A stretch of DNA of 64,000 nucleotides from Blautia hominis (GCA_002270465.1 NQOF01000009.1:1-64000), one strand, 5' to 3'. Numbered from the stretch's first letter, positions 8,427 to 17,413 are shown. Notes: generated by a model not told the origin, from the letters alone. Translations and numbers: made by a program.

Positions 8427-9731
8427 CTAATTCTTTCTTAAATCAATCACTCGTTTTGCTTTCCCTTCAAAACGCTGGATGGAATTTGGAGATACCAGGG
8501 AAACCTTCACGTCCAGTCCCAGAACCACTCGGATCTTAGATTTAATCTTCTTTTCCAGTTCCTGCAGGGCTGCATAGGAATCCATCATATAATCAGAAAG
8601 GACTTCCACACGGATTTCCAGGGTGTCACTGTGATTCTTTCTGTCCACCACGATCTCATAATGGGGTCCGCACTCCTCAATATTAAGAAGCACCTCCTCT
8701 ATCTGGCTTGGGAACACATTTACACCTCTGATCTTCAGCATATCATCGGTTCTTCCCAACAGGTTCTCCATTCTCACCGTGGTTCTGCCGCACTTACAGG
8801 GTTCGTACATAAGCCTTGTGATGTCTTTGGTGCGGTAGCGGACCAGGGGCAGCGCCTCCTTGGAAATACAGGTGATGACCAGCTCACCCTTCTCTCCCGG
8901 CGGAAGGACCTCACCGGTCCTGGGATCAATAATTTCAGGTATAAAATGGTCTTCATTGACATGCATACCGTTCAGCTCCAGGCATTCCCCGGAGACTCCC
9001 GGTCCCATCAGTTCACTCATGCCATAATTCTGCGTGATATTCATATGATCGCCCCAGGCTTTGTACATCTCCTGGCGCATGGCTTCTGTCATCAGTTCGC
9101 TTCCCACCAGCGCGGTCCTCATATCCAGATCACGCTGCGGATGAATGCCCATCTGCTCTGCAACCTCCGCGATACGCAGCGCGTAGGAGGGTGTAGCGAT
9201 CAGCAGTGTAGTTCCAAAATCCTTCATAAACATAAGCTGCTTCTCTGTATTCCCGGTAGAGGAAGGAACAATGGCAGCCCCCAGTCTTTCCAGACCATAG
9301 TGAAGTCCCAGCGCTCCTGTAAACATACCGTAGCCGAAACAAATCTGCGCGATCTCGTCAGGCTGCGCCCCGCCCATACATGCAATACGGCAAACACATT
9401 CTGACCAGATATCCAAATCTTTTCTGGTATAACCTACAACTGTTGGCTTACCTGTTGTTCCGCTGGATGCGTGGATACGAATCAAATCTTTCTTCGGTAC
9501 TGCGAACAGCCCAAACGGATAATTGTCCCTCATGTCCTGCTTTGTGGTAAACGGCAGGTTATGTAAATCTTCCAGACCCCTGATATTCTCCGGCTTGATG
9601 CCTGCCTCATCCATCTTTTTCCGGTAAGGCTCCACTGTATTGTAGACACGCTCCACCGTTTCTCTGAGGCGCGTGGTCTGAATCTCTTTGATCTCCTCCC
9701 GGGATAGTGTCTCTTCTTTTGCCCAAATCAT
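8427..9731 (-). CDS. paaK: Phenylacetate-CoA ligase
   Basis: 434 residues, the usual PaaK length. The AMP-binding signature HASSGTTGKPTVVG is at residues 87-100, NYGMSELMGPG follows near the middle, and the C-terminal lid contains GRTDDMLKIRGVNVFPSQIE. It adenylates an aryl acid and transfers it to CoA. Beside IorAB the reaction may run toward ATP formation from aryl-acetyl-CoA or activate aryl acids; direction cannot be read from sequence. The ATG at 9731 follows gaaggga. Confidence 0.94.
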   Translation of the reverse strand: MIWAKEETLSREEIKEIQTTRLRETVERVYNTVEPYRKKMDEAGIKPENIRGLEDLHNLPFTTKQDMRDNYPFGLFAVPKKDLIRIHASSGTTGKPTVVGYTRKDLDIWSECVCRIACMGGAQPDEIAQICFGYGMFTGALGLHYGLERLGAAIVPSSTGNTEKQLMFMKDFGTTLLIATPSYALRIAEVAEQMGIHPQRDLDMRTALVGSELMTEAMRQEMYKAWGDHMNITQNYGMSELMGPGVSGECLELNGMHVNEDHFIPEIIDPRTGEVLPPGEKGELVITCISKEALPLVRYRTKDITRLMYEPCKCGRTTVRMENLLGRTDDMLKIRGVNVFPSQIEEVLLNIEECGPHYEIVVDRKNHSDTLEIRVEVLSDYMMDSYAALQELEKKIKSKIRVVLGLDVKVSLVSPNSIQRFEGKAKRVIDLRKN

Positions 9732-9985
9732 AACTTTCTTCCCTTCATTTCTCAGCCCTCATCCGTGTCAGGGAAACCTGCTGCCTCCCCGCAGAGCTGT
9801 CTGTGCTTCCTATCTTATCATATTTATCACGTCAAAGCAATGAAGCAACCTGATTTTCTTAGGAATATTTCGTTATTTTTTGCGTATTTTCTTTGCTCCG
9901 CTCCCATTTTATGTTAAAATGTGAAAAACGAGAATGTGTTGATCGCAAATTTCAAATCAATAGTATAAAAGAAACGGAGATAAGC

Positions 9986-10390
9986 ATGAAGAAAAAATTA
10001 AATGAATTGATCTACGCAATTTCCCGCTATACTGAAATTGCTCTGTCGGCAATTATGCTGATGGTCATAATCGTCCTGATCATACCCATGATCTACAACT
10101 TCATCAGCATCCCCCTGCTCAGCATAAAGGCCAGTCAGTTCAATGAATTTCTGGGCAATATCCTGACTCTGATCATTGGAGTGGAGTTTGTAAAGATGCT
10201 TGCAAAACATACCGCGGAAAATCTGCTTGAGGTACTTATGTTTGCCATTGCCAGACAGATGATCGTGGAGCATCTTGATATGATCGATACCCTGATCGGA
10301 ATCATATCCATAGCAATCATCTTCGCTGTCCGTAAATATCTGCTGCTCAAATCCGCGGATAACAAGGAAAAAATATACGATAAACTGTAG
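9986..10390 (+). CDS. PsiE-like small membrane protein
   Basis: 134 residues from the ATG at 9986 (cggaga upstream). The open frame extends 5' but has no better start. There are four hydrophobic segments (about 13-35, 50-68, 78-93 and 98-117), and the conserved stretch GVEFVKMLAKHTAENLLEVL matches the phosphate-starvation-inducible PsiE family as I recall it. It is a single-gene unit ending at a hairpin, convergent with the next gene. No function beyond an inner-membrane location can be stated. Confidence 0.8.
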   Translation: MKKKLNELIYAISRYTEIALSAIMLMVIIVLIIPMIYNFISIPLLSIKASQFNEFLGNILTLIIGVEFVKMLAKHTAENLLEVLMFAIARQMIVEHLDMIDTLIGIISIAIIFAVRKYLLLKSADNKEKIYDKL

Positions 10391-10396
10391 AACCCC

Positions 10397-10424
10397 AGCC
10401 GCATAGCTCCTGTGCTATGCGGCT
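10397..10424. terminator. Hairpin between convergent genes
   Basis: Perfect 11-bp stem agccgcatagc / gctatgcggct with a 6-nt loop between the PsiE-like gene and the AlbA_2 gene. Neither strand has a good T tract. Confidence 0.55.
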
Positions 10425-10437
10425 GCTCTCATACCTG

Positions 10438-12018
10438 TCATTCCATCGGTACAAGCACCTCCCAATATCCTTTATGACTGCTCCCCACATGGCGGAGACC
10501 TCCCTTGTCTTTCCACTTCTTCATATAATATTTTACCCTGTCTACATTCCACCGCAGTTCTCTTGCCAGTTCCCTCTGAGAGATAAATGGATTATCCTTA
10601 ACTGCCTGCAATATCTGCCTATCATAATCGGACATAGGTGCCGTGGGGATTTGGGTGGTAACTCCTCCATTTTGGGTAGTATTCCGCGTAGTTTGGGTAG
10701 GGCCGCATACTGATTGGGTAGTATTTCCAACTGTTTGGGTAGTATTATTGACAGCAGGCCAGGCGGTTATCCCTTTCGGATTCTGTTTTTCTGTTCCGTA
10801 TACGGGAAGCCTTTCCATTATAAAAGAATGATTTGTAAAATCTGCTGATTCCCGATACAGATTCACACGGAAATCCATTCCCGATTCCAAAAATTCAGGT
10901 TCTCCTACCCCGAACTCCCTGCATGCTTTCAGCATTTTGGGTACGCCGCTTCCCCACTGTTCAATAATCTTCATATAGGTAAAGGCATTGGCGATCGCTC
11001 TGTTTCTCGGCCGGGAATATCCCTCTCTCATCTGCGCAAGTGTCAGCCCTCCGAACAGCATACCCGGAGATGTTACCTCCAGACGGTCATCATATATGGC
11101 AACCTGCACACATCCGGGGTTCAGATAACTCCTGTGTGTCACCGCGTTAGCAATAATCTCACGAATACAGATAATTGGCAGTTCATAGTCATCTACTCTG
11201 TACAGCCCAGAATACTTTGCCCCATAACGTATGTTGCGCAGAACAAAGTTGTATGCTTCATCGATCTGATCATAAATAGGTCCCGTGTACTCCCGCCGCT
11301 CCAGAAACTCACCTCTCGTTGTCCCTCTGAACACAGCGCACTGTATCTTTGCCTGTAGAAAATCATTGTCTGTCAGCAGCACAAAAGCATTGGTAGGCAG
11401 TATTCTCCCTTCCTTTTCGGTCAATATTCCCCAGGACAGCAGATTACTTTTTGTCACTGTCTTTACTGCCGCTCTCTCATTCTCCGTACCGCACATCTTC
11501 AGCGCGTATTGTCTCATAGAACTGCACAATGCCTCTATCTGTGTATCTCCCGCCAAACGGGGGGCTGCATAAGTCTGGTCAAAACACCGGTTCATCCCCT
11601 CGAACTCCAGCTCCCGCAGCAGATAACTGTCCGCAGGCCGCGAAGTCCCTGAAATCCTCACATATGTCCCTGCTTCTTTTCCCAATGATGTTATATAATA
11701 TGGCCTCTGCCCACCCGGATAAATCTGCACCACGATCAGTGTCTTATCTTCTATGGTCTGCAGGGTAATATCAGGAATGATCATGGGCGTACAACTGTCA
11801 CAAATAGCACTGGTGAGACTGTCCATGGCCTGAAAGACGGTTTCCCGGGGCACGCCTAAAATTTGGTGCGTCCCGTCCTCAATCCCAAAAATCAGCCTGC
11901 CTCCCGCTGTGTTGGCAAAGGCAACAACTGTCTTCATATATCGCTCACTTCTGGTCGGAACCTCCTGTTTAAATTCCATATTTTTTGATTCACCGGAATA
12001 AATTTCTTCTATTGTCAT
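10438..12018 (-). CDS. AlbA_2 (Schlafen-type) / ATP-binding domain regulator with TTQ-repeat linker
   Basis: 526 residues. The AlbA_2 domain is at about 10-125 (ESKNMEFKQ, then FANTAGGRLIFGIEDG). A HATPase_c_4-like region with REIIANAVTHRSY follows at about 285-375. Residues about 415-450 form a low-complexity linker with several TTQ motifs. The C-terminal winged helix (FISQRELARELRWNVDRVKYY) is about residues 470-505. Proteins of this type are putative DNA-binding regulators or defence-associated factors of unknown biochemistry. The ATG at 12018 is preceded by gggaggttgg. It stands alone between convergent and upstream non-coding DNA. Confidence 0.85.
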   Translation of the reverse strand: MTIEEIYSGESKNMEFKQEVPTRSERYMKTVVAFANTAGGRLIFGIEDGTHQILGVPRETVFQAMDSLTSAICDSCTPMIIPDITLQTIEDKTLIVVQIYPGGQRPYYITSLGKEAGTYVRISGTSRPADSYLLRELEFEGMNRCFDQTYAAPRLAGDTQIEALCSSMRQYALKMCGTENERAAVKTVTKSNLLSWGILTEKEGRILPTNAFVLLTDNDFLQAKIQCAVFRGTTRGEFLERREYTGPIYDQIDEAYNFVLRNIRYGAKYSGLYRVDDYELPIICIREIIANAVTHRSYLNPGCVQVAIYDDRLEVTSPGMLFGGLTLAQMREGYSRPRNRAIANAFTYMKIIEQWGSGVPKMLKACREFGVGEPEFLESGMDFRVNLYRESADFTNHSFIMERLPVYGTEKQNPKGITAWPAVNNTTQTVGNTTQSVCGPTQTTRNTTQNGGVTTQIPTAPMSDYDRQILQAVKDNPFISQRELARELRWNVDRVKYYMKKWKDKGGLRHVGSSHKGYWEVLVPME

Positions 12019-12278
12019 ATTCCAACCTCCCGTATCGTTCAGGAACAGGCAACTGTTCCATACCCTGCATCCACAGACTAAAATTTATGGGGAACCGCCT
12101 TTAGCCTTGAAAATTTGACTGCCGCGCTGCCTTTTTTCACAAGGAAACTGTCTTATAGTCGGCCTGGTAAACGCAGGGATTTGCTGAATCGTTACATAAA
12201 CACTATCAAATTTACTGCTGCTTTACAAGATACGGACAGCAATTTTAAGACAGCCGTTTTTTCGATAGGAATTATCCT

Positions 12279-12421
12279 GTTACTGTTCACTCCGTGTCCA
12301 GTAACACGCTTCGCGATGCACAGATATGGAGCATTCTGCCCCATATCGCGCTGGCTGCCTGGGGATTTTCATACTTCCGGCATGAAAACGCCTCCCGGTA
12401 CAGTGGCCTGTGAACAGTAAC
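12279..12421 (+). mobile_element. MITE-like element, copy A (143 bp)
   Basis: The ends are a perfect 12-bp inverted repeat, gttactgttcac and gtgaacagtaac. The element has no coding capacity. Immediate flanks are attatcct (12271-12278) and cttatcct (12422-12429), an 8-bp direct repeat with one mismatch, as expected for a target-site duplication. A second copy in opposite orientation and of the same length lies at 27201-27343. Confidence 0.9.
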
Positions 12422-12575
12422 CTTATCCTGTCATAAACATAGTTTATCACACTTTGCAAATTCCCTCAATGCAAATCGAACATACATTCTATTTTCGTGA
12501 TATGATACAAAATCTGCCGGTTACAAACCATCCAAATTTGTCTCTATTTGCCATTGATCAATAAAATTTTTTGAA

Positions 12576-12630
12576 GCCGGCAGTATTCCATCCGGTATTG
12601 TTTCTGACCGGATGGAGCACTAGTGCCGGC
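12576..12630. repeat. 55-bp palindrome
   Basis: gccggcagt and ccatccggt on the left pair with accggatgg and actagtgccggc on the right around a short loop. It is downstream of the APC permease terminator. It has no T tract and may be another short palindromic repeat. Confidence 0.6.
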
Positions 12631-12701
12631 GTAAATGCCTCGAATATAGAGTGCCTGATATCTGCAAGCGCGTCTGCAAAGCCACGGCGTAGCGGGCTCA
12701 T

Positions 12702-12745
12702 GCCAAAAACAGCCGGCACGGATTATATTCTCAATCCGCACCGGC
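12702..12745 (-). terminator. Terminator of the APC permease
   Basis: Stem gccggtgcggatt / aatccgtgccggc (imperfect at two positions) followed on the minus strand by tgttttt. Confidence 0.8.
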
Positions 12746-12782
12746 CGTCAGGTAAGCCAGACTTATATTAAGCTGTTTCAAC

Positions 12783-14270
12783 TTACACCGCAATAAACGG
12801 TATCACATACGCCACAACAGCAATGACAACAGCACACGTCACCACAGTTCTCCAGATTTTAAATTCTTTATCCATCTTCTGTCTCTCCTGAGGTGTGGGG
12901 ATCTCTTCCTCCATGATCAGGCGGTCCACTTCCTCCGCCTCATCACCCTGGTAACGTTTCCTGCAGACAGCATATATGATCAGCCCCAGCGCACACCAGA
13001 TAACACCTGTCACCAGTGCCTCCCTGTCAAGCTGTGTCATCATGACAAGGTAGATGATCACACTGACCGGCGCTCCGATCATGATACCCGGAGCCTTAAA
13101 AGGCCGTTTTAGATCAGGATGTTTCTTACGAAGCCCGAAAGAGGCCGCAATACCGATCACATAGTAAAACAAATCCGCAAATAGACTCACGGACGCTATG
13201 TAGATCATAGAGTTGGACGCGATCAAAAAGGCGGAAAGCAGACCAAGTACAATGATGGAGATATAAGGCGTCTTATATTTAGGATGAACCTTTGCAAATA
13301 CCTTCGGCATAGCTCCGTCACGTGCCATAGTAAAAAGATACCTGGGCGGCACGGCAATACTGGCATTCAAGGTTGAGAAGTCACCGCCAAAAGCAATTCC
13401 CGCTGCCAGAAGGATCAATGGAAATCCAAGGATGCCCGCTGTTTTCATAGCCTCCGCAAAAGGTGCGCTGGCTGTGGACAAGGTGGCTATCTGCTCTGTG
13501 GGCACGATTCCCACCAGGAACCACTGGAATGCCGCATTCACCGCAAACACAATAAACGGTGCGAGAAACAGGGCGCGGGGGATGTTGATCTGCGGATATT
13601 TGATTTCCTCACCCATGGCGCAACAGGTCTCAAACCCTGCAAAACACCACCATATCATACTGACGGATGCGATAAAACCAAGCGGAGTGGACTGGGCAAT
13701 AAAATCAGGGAGTTTAACAAAATTGGGCATATTCACGTTGGGGATCATGGTCAAAAACCAGATGACTGCTACACCCCAGAAAAAGAACATAAATCCGTTC
13801 TGGAGCCTTCCGGTCATCTCCACACCCCGGACGTTTGTGATAATGAACGCTATTACCACGACTGTGGCAACCACACGGTCGCTCACAGGCAATTCAATAC
13901 CCAGTGCAGAGAAAAAAGTTTTGAAGTAAAAACTAAAGGCCAGTGCCTCCCCGCTGGTAACCGCTACCAGGGAAATTATAAAATTCCACCCGGCAAGCAT
14001 TCCCATGGGTTTTCCTATACCCAGGGATGCGTACTGATATGTGCCGCCTGCGTAGGGGAGCGCAGCTCCCATCTCCGCATACAGCAGCGCCGGATAAATA
14101 CTGATAAGCATAGCAACAAAAGTAGCCAGGATGACAGCCGGTCCCAGGCCGCCCACCACATTGGCACCTGTGGTGAACAGACCTACGCCAACCACGGTCC
14201 CCACTGTGATCGTGACCGCTTCCTTCATCCCGAAGGTTCTTTTCAATGTATTTGTATTCTGATTACTCAC
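12783..14270 (-). CDS. APC-family amino acid permease
   Basis: 495 residues, about 12-14 membrane helices. The N-terminal EAVTITVGTVVGVGLFTTGANVVG is the conserved first helix of amino acid/polyamine/organocation permeases, and the FAGFETCCAMGEEIKYPQINIPRAL segment is typical too. It starts with GTG at 14270 preceded by gggaga. It follows the HisD-like gene by 29 bp on the same strand, so the two are likely cotranscribed and the permease may import the dehydrogenase substrate. Substrate unknown. Confidence 0.9.
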   Translation of the reverse strand: MSNQNTNTLKRTFGMKEAVTITVGTVVGVGLFTTGANVVGGLGPAVILATFVAMLISIYPALLYAEMGAALPYAGGTYQYASLGIGKPMGMLAGWNFIISLVAVTSGEALAFSFYFKTFFSALGIELPVSDRVVATVVVIAFIITNVRGVEMTGRLQNGFMFFFWGVAVIWFLTMIPNVNMPNFVKLPDFIAQSTPLGFIASVSMIWWCFAGFETCCAMGEEIKYPQINIPRALFLAPFIVFAVNAAFQWFLVGIVPTEQIATLSTASAPFAEAMKTAGILGFPLILLAAGIAFGGDFSTLNASIAVPPRYLFTMARDGAMPKVFAKVHPKYKTPYISIIVLGLLSAFLIASNSMIYIASVSLFADLFYYVIGIAASFGLRKKHPDLKRPFKAPGIMIGAPVSVIIYLVMMTQLDREALVTGVIWCALGLIIYAVCRKRYQGDEAEEVDRLIMEEEIPTPQERQKMDKEFKIWRTVVTCAVVIAVVAYVIPFIAV

Positions 14271-14299
14271 GATGATCTCTCCCTCTTCCTTCTGTCAAT

Positions 14300-15577
14300 T
14301 TAGTCCTGCTTTCCCTCTGAAAATCGGATATCGGCAGCCTGTTTGTGGCCTTTCAGCCCTTCCCCTTCAGCCAGCCTGGAAACCAGGGGCGCAATATTTC
14401 TCATAGCTTCAGGAGTCATACTCTGCTGCGTACAGGTTTTCAAAAAGGTTCCCACCCATACGCCCCCCGTATAACGGGCCGCTTTCAGCGTGGGCAGCGT
14501 ATGGTTGGTGCCGGATGCATAGTCCCCGAACACCTCTGCCGTATTCTCCCCTATAAACAGGGATCCATAATTGCAAAGTCCGGGAATCAAGGCATCAGGG
14601 TTTTTCACATTCAGCTCCAAATGTTCCGGCGCATACTCATTTACTATATTCACTGCCTCCTCGAGGTCAGACACCACAACCACCTCACCGTATGTCTCCC
14701 ATGATTTTTTCGCAATATCCGCAGTCTCTAGCACTTCCAGTTCCTTTTCCACTGCCTCCATGACTGCCTTGCCGAATGCCTCGTCTGTAGTGACTACCAT
14801 GCCCTTTGCATTGACATCATGTTCAGACTGTGCCAGCAGGTCCGCTGCCACGATCCCCGGTGTGCCGCTGCCGTCGGCAATTACCAGCACCTCGCTTGGA
14901 CCGGCTACAAAGTCAATCCCCACCTGGCCGTAACACTGTCTCTTGGCCTCTGTCACAAAGCGGTTGCCAGGCCCTACGATCATATCCACCGGCGCGATCT
15001 CCTCTGTCCCGTAGGAAAATGCGGCGATAGCCTGTGCCCCGCCCACCGCGTAAATTTCATCCACACCTGCAATGTCCATGGCCGCCAGTGTCTTGGGGTT
15101 GATCTTTCCCGTTCCCTTCATTACCGGGGAACACGCTGTCACACGCTCCACCCCTGCGGTCCTGGCTGGTATGATCAGCATCAGGGCTGTGGAATACAGA
15201 GGGTAATTTCCTCCCGGCACGTAACAACAGCAGGATTTTACGGGAATGATCCTGTGACCCAGAAAAATCCCCGGCATGGGGCTGAAGTTTTCGAGAGGCT
15301 TCACAGTCTCCCTCTGTGCCTGGGCAAATGCCTGTATGTTGGATGCCGCTGCCTTTAGATCCGCAACCTCCTGGGGCGAAAGCTGCATATAAGCCTCCCT
15401 GATCTCCTCCTTTGAAACACGCAGGGAAGTTCTTTCACATTGGTCAAATTTTCTGCTGTACTCCCTGAGCGCATCATCTCCGTTTGCCCTAACATTATCT
15501 ATGATCTCCTGCACTATACCGGACAGTTCTTTTCTGTCCTCCTCTGTTCTCTCTTGCGCTTTTTTTAATATTTTCAT
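14300..15577 (-). CDS. HisD-family alcohol dehydrogenase (histidinol dehydrogenase-like)
   Basis: 425 residues covering the complete HisD fold. The zinc ligands expected for the family are present: Gln250 and His253 (AQSEHD), Asp352 (FGDYASGTNHTLPT) and His411 (EGLKGH), as is Glu318-His319 (APEHLEL). The family oxidises a primary alcohol to a carboxylate with NAD+ in two steps. No other his gene is nearby. Instead it pairs with an APC permease and a divergent MerR-type regulator, which argues for catabolism of an imported amino alcohol or similar compound over histidine synthesis. YVPGGNYPLYSTALM resembles non-histidine members such as HpsN, by recall. The ATG is at 15577. Confidence 0.85.
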   Translation of the reverse strand: MKILKKAQERTEEDRKELSGIVQEIIDNVRANGDDALREYSRKFDQCERTSLRVSKEEIREAYMQLSPQEVADLKAAASNIQAFAQAQRETVKPLENFSPMPGIFLGHRIIPVKSCCCYVPGGNYPLYSTALMLIIPARTAGVERVTACSPVMKGTGKINPKTLAAMDIAGVDEIYAVGGAQAIAAFSYGTEEIAPVDMIVGPGNRFVTEAKRQCYGQVGIDFVAGPSEVLVIADGSGTPGIVAADLLAQSEHDVNAKGMVVTTDEAFGKAVMEAVEKELEVLETADIAKKSWETYGEVVVVSDLEEAVNIVNEYAPEHLELNVKNPDALIPGLCNYGSLFIGENTAEVFGDYASGTNHTLPTLKAARYTGGVWVGTFLKTCTQQSMTPEAMRNIAPLVSRLAEGEGLKGHKQAADIRFSEGKQD

Positions 15578-15737
15578 GATCCATACCTCACTTTTATATG
15601 AATTCCATACGTTTTCTTTATCGTGATACCATAATAAATCATAGAGTCCGCTTTAGGTCAATAACCGGTTTTTCTAAAAACCGCCGAAAATCTTGAGTAT
15701 ACTCCAGATTTATGCTAGTATAAGTCAAAGTAAGTCA

Positions 15738-15815
15738 AACGTGTATACAAACATGCCCACTTGGCTCGTTGCCCGCGGAAATAACTCCGTGCTTTGCGGG
15801 CATGACACGTATATG
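15738..15815. repeat. Palindromic element between hisD-like and MerR-type genes
   Basis: acgtgt and catgccc on the left pair with gggcatg and acacgt on the right, with an inner gcccgcgg/ccgtg stem. It contains cccacttggctcgttgcc, which recurs with one change (cccacttggcgcgttgcc) at about 48172-48189. It may be a dispersed palindromic repeat or the operator/promoter region of the MerR-type gene just downstream. Confidence 0.6.
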
Positions 15816-15838
15816 GATTTTGCAGGAGGTGCAGGGTT

Positions 15839-17071
15839 GTGCGCATAGGAAAAGTATCAGAAAAATATCACATTTCTGTAGATAATATCTACTATTATAT
15901 CAATTACGGTCTCTTGGTTCCGCCCAAACCCAGAGGGCAGTATGTGTTTGATGAACAGACCGTCAGGGACCTGGAATGGATCCTGGGTTTAAAAGAGCTG
16001 GATTTTTCTCTGCGGGAGATCCACGTTATCCTGTCCCTGAAACGCATCTCAGGATTAGCAGACCCCCAGGATATGGAAGAACTGAAAGAAATCTTCAAGG
16101 GAAAACGCGACTTCTGCAGGAAAGAAATCGGGCGCAAACAGCAGATATTGGAACATTTGGACTCACATATCAAAGCCATGGAAGCCCGTGAAAACGTTCC
16201 GCAGCACAGTACCGGTGTCCCTCTTTCGGCCCTGCCGCTTTTGCGCTGCCCTGTCTGCGGCGGCCCCCTCTCTCTGTCTGAGGTGGAAATGGACCAGCGC
16301 TTTATTTACAAAGGGAACTTATCCTGCGCCTGCGGTTACAGCGCTCATATCTCCTCAGGCATCCTCATGACACCAAACAAAAATGAAAACCTGCAGGACA
16401 CTCCGGATATCACCAGGGAACTTTACAAGGACCTTCCCCCTGCCCTGATCAGCACCTTCCAGCGCTCCTATAACTGGATGCTCAAACAGATCCAAGAGAC
16501 CGGCCTGCACAAAAAAGTAGTTGCGGAAACATATGTCAACGCCTGGTTTTTTATGCACAACCACCTGGAATATCTGCCCACAGACAGCCTGTACATAGTC
16601 ATTGACAAATATCCGGAAACACTCCTCATGTACAAACATCTGATCGAACGCCAGAAACCGGAACTGGACATCCTGTATCTGGCAGACTCCAGCACCCGTT
16701 TTCCGCTGAAAGAAAACTGCATAGATGTACATCTTGACTTCTTTGCAGCAAACGAACATAATTTTTATCATGACACATTTTTATATGAAAGGATCGCTCC
16801 CTATCTGACTGCACAGGCGGAATTAGTGGGCACCTATTTCTACTTTGAAAATGCCCCCAAATCCATGCGGCTCCTCCTAAGCCAGTACCCGGAGTGCAGC
16901 AGCAGCAACTTTCATCTGAGCTATTTCCTCTCCTCCCTGGAAAAAGCAGGATTCTGCCTGGTGGACTCCGAAGACAGCGGAGCTGTGACGGATTCGGGGA
17001 ACAACTTGGGATTTGGGTTTCATGTGAAAGGTGAGAAGATGCATCTGATGCCTTACCATGCCAGAAAATAG
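15839..17071 (+). CDS. MerR-type regulator fused to zinc ribbon and RlmA-like methyltransferase domain
   Basis: 410 residues. The N-terminal MerR helix-turn-helix (1-70: IGKVSEKYHISVDNIYYY) is followed by a helical dimerisation arm (75-120). A zinc ribbon has CPVC at 137-140 and CAC at 163-165. About 215 residues then resemble the methyltransferase part of RlmA-type rRNA methyltransferases. The expected glycine-rich SAM motif is replaced by VVAETYVNAWFFMHN, so catalysis is doubtful and the domain may sense a ligand. GTG start at 15839 with aggaggtg. It is divergent from the HisD-like/APC pair, which it probably regulates. Confidence 0.8.
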   Translation: MRIGKVSEKYHISVDNIYYYINYGLLVPPKPRGQYVFDEQTVRDLEWILGLKELDFSLREIHVILSLKRISGLADPQDMEELKEIFKGKRDFCRKEIGRKQQILEHLDSHIKAMEARENVPQHSTGVPLSALPLLRCPVCGGPLSLSEVEMDQRFIYKGNLSCACGYSAHISSGILMTPNKNENLQDTPDITRELYKDLPPALISTFQRSYNWMLKQIQETGLHKKVVAETYVNAWFFMHNHLEYLPTDSLYIVIDKYPETLLMYKHLIERQKPELDILYLADSSTRFPLKENCIDVHLDFFAANEHNFYHDTFLYERIAPYLTAQAELVGTYFYFENAPKSMRLLLSQYPECSSSNFHLSYFLSSLEKAGFCLVDSEDSGAVTDSGNNLGFGFHVKGEKMHLMPYHARK

Positions 17072-17098
17072 AATACACATGTGCACGACTTACACCCA

Positions 17099-17230
17099 TC
17101 AGAGCGCGCCCACGGCGTGCAAACTAAAAAAGAGGATGCCGCGCGCTTGAACATCAAGGGTGCGCATCCATTCTTCCTGGGATAATTTCATACCTGTCCG
17201 ATATTTCTTAATCTGCGTATTCAGCTCCAA
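17099..17230 (-). pseudogene. Truncated XRE-family regulator
   Basis: A TTG at 17230 follows gaggaggcg. The frame reads LELNTQIKKYRTGMKLSQEE, the canonical start of Clostridial XRE-type helix-turn-helix regulators, and then departs into WMRTLDVQARGILFF and stops at 17099, 43 residues in all. The break falls where a GC-rich inverted repeat begins (agcgcgc at about 17102 against gcgcgct at about 17140). The gene therefore looks cut off by a deletion or palindromic insertion before its recognition helix. Confidence 0.65.
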
Positions 17231-17314
17231 TGTTTCCGCCTCCTCGTTTTTATTTGTTCTCTCGACCTGTATCCAGTATAGGATCTTCAGGCCGTTATTT
17301 CTATCAAAGCCCTT

Positions 17315-17413
17315 TTACATGGCCGTAAATACGTGTGTCAAAAGTGTTTTACATGGCATGATCTGCACGATATCCACACTTTTGCTGTATAAATAACAAA
17401 TACTATTATACAT
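17315..17413 (-). CDS. Possible 32-residue peptide
   Basis: The ATG at 17413 is preceded by ggagagaggtg, a strong ribosome site. The product is 32 residues beginning MYNSICYLYSKSVDIVQIMP and is not recognised. It lies upstream of the XRE remnant on the same strand and could be a leader peptide. The ribosome site is the only evidence. Confidence 0.25.
   Translation of the reverse strand: MYNSICYLYSKSVDIVQIMPCKTLLTHVFTAM

Larger units (their letters stand above)
12019..12782. other. 764-bp non-coding region with MITE, palindrome and terminator
   Basis: This holds the MITE-like element at 12279-12421, a 55-bp palindrome at 12576-12630 and the terminator of the APC permease at 12702-12745. In 12019-12270 I see AT-rich DNA and fragments such as ggcaactgttcc that resemble MITE ends, but no credible gene on either strand. 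Confidence 0.7.

Noticed and set aside
12115-12420. 101-residue plus-strand frame
   Set aside because: It runs into the MITE and has no ribosome site or family features.
14300-15577. Histidine biosynthesis operon
   Set aside because: Only the hisD-like gene is present; neighbours are a permease and a regulator.
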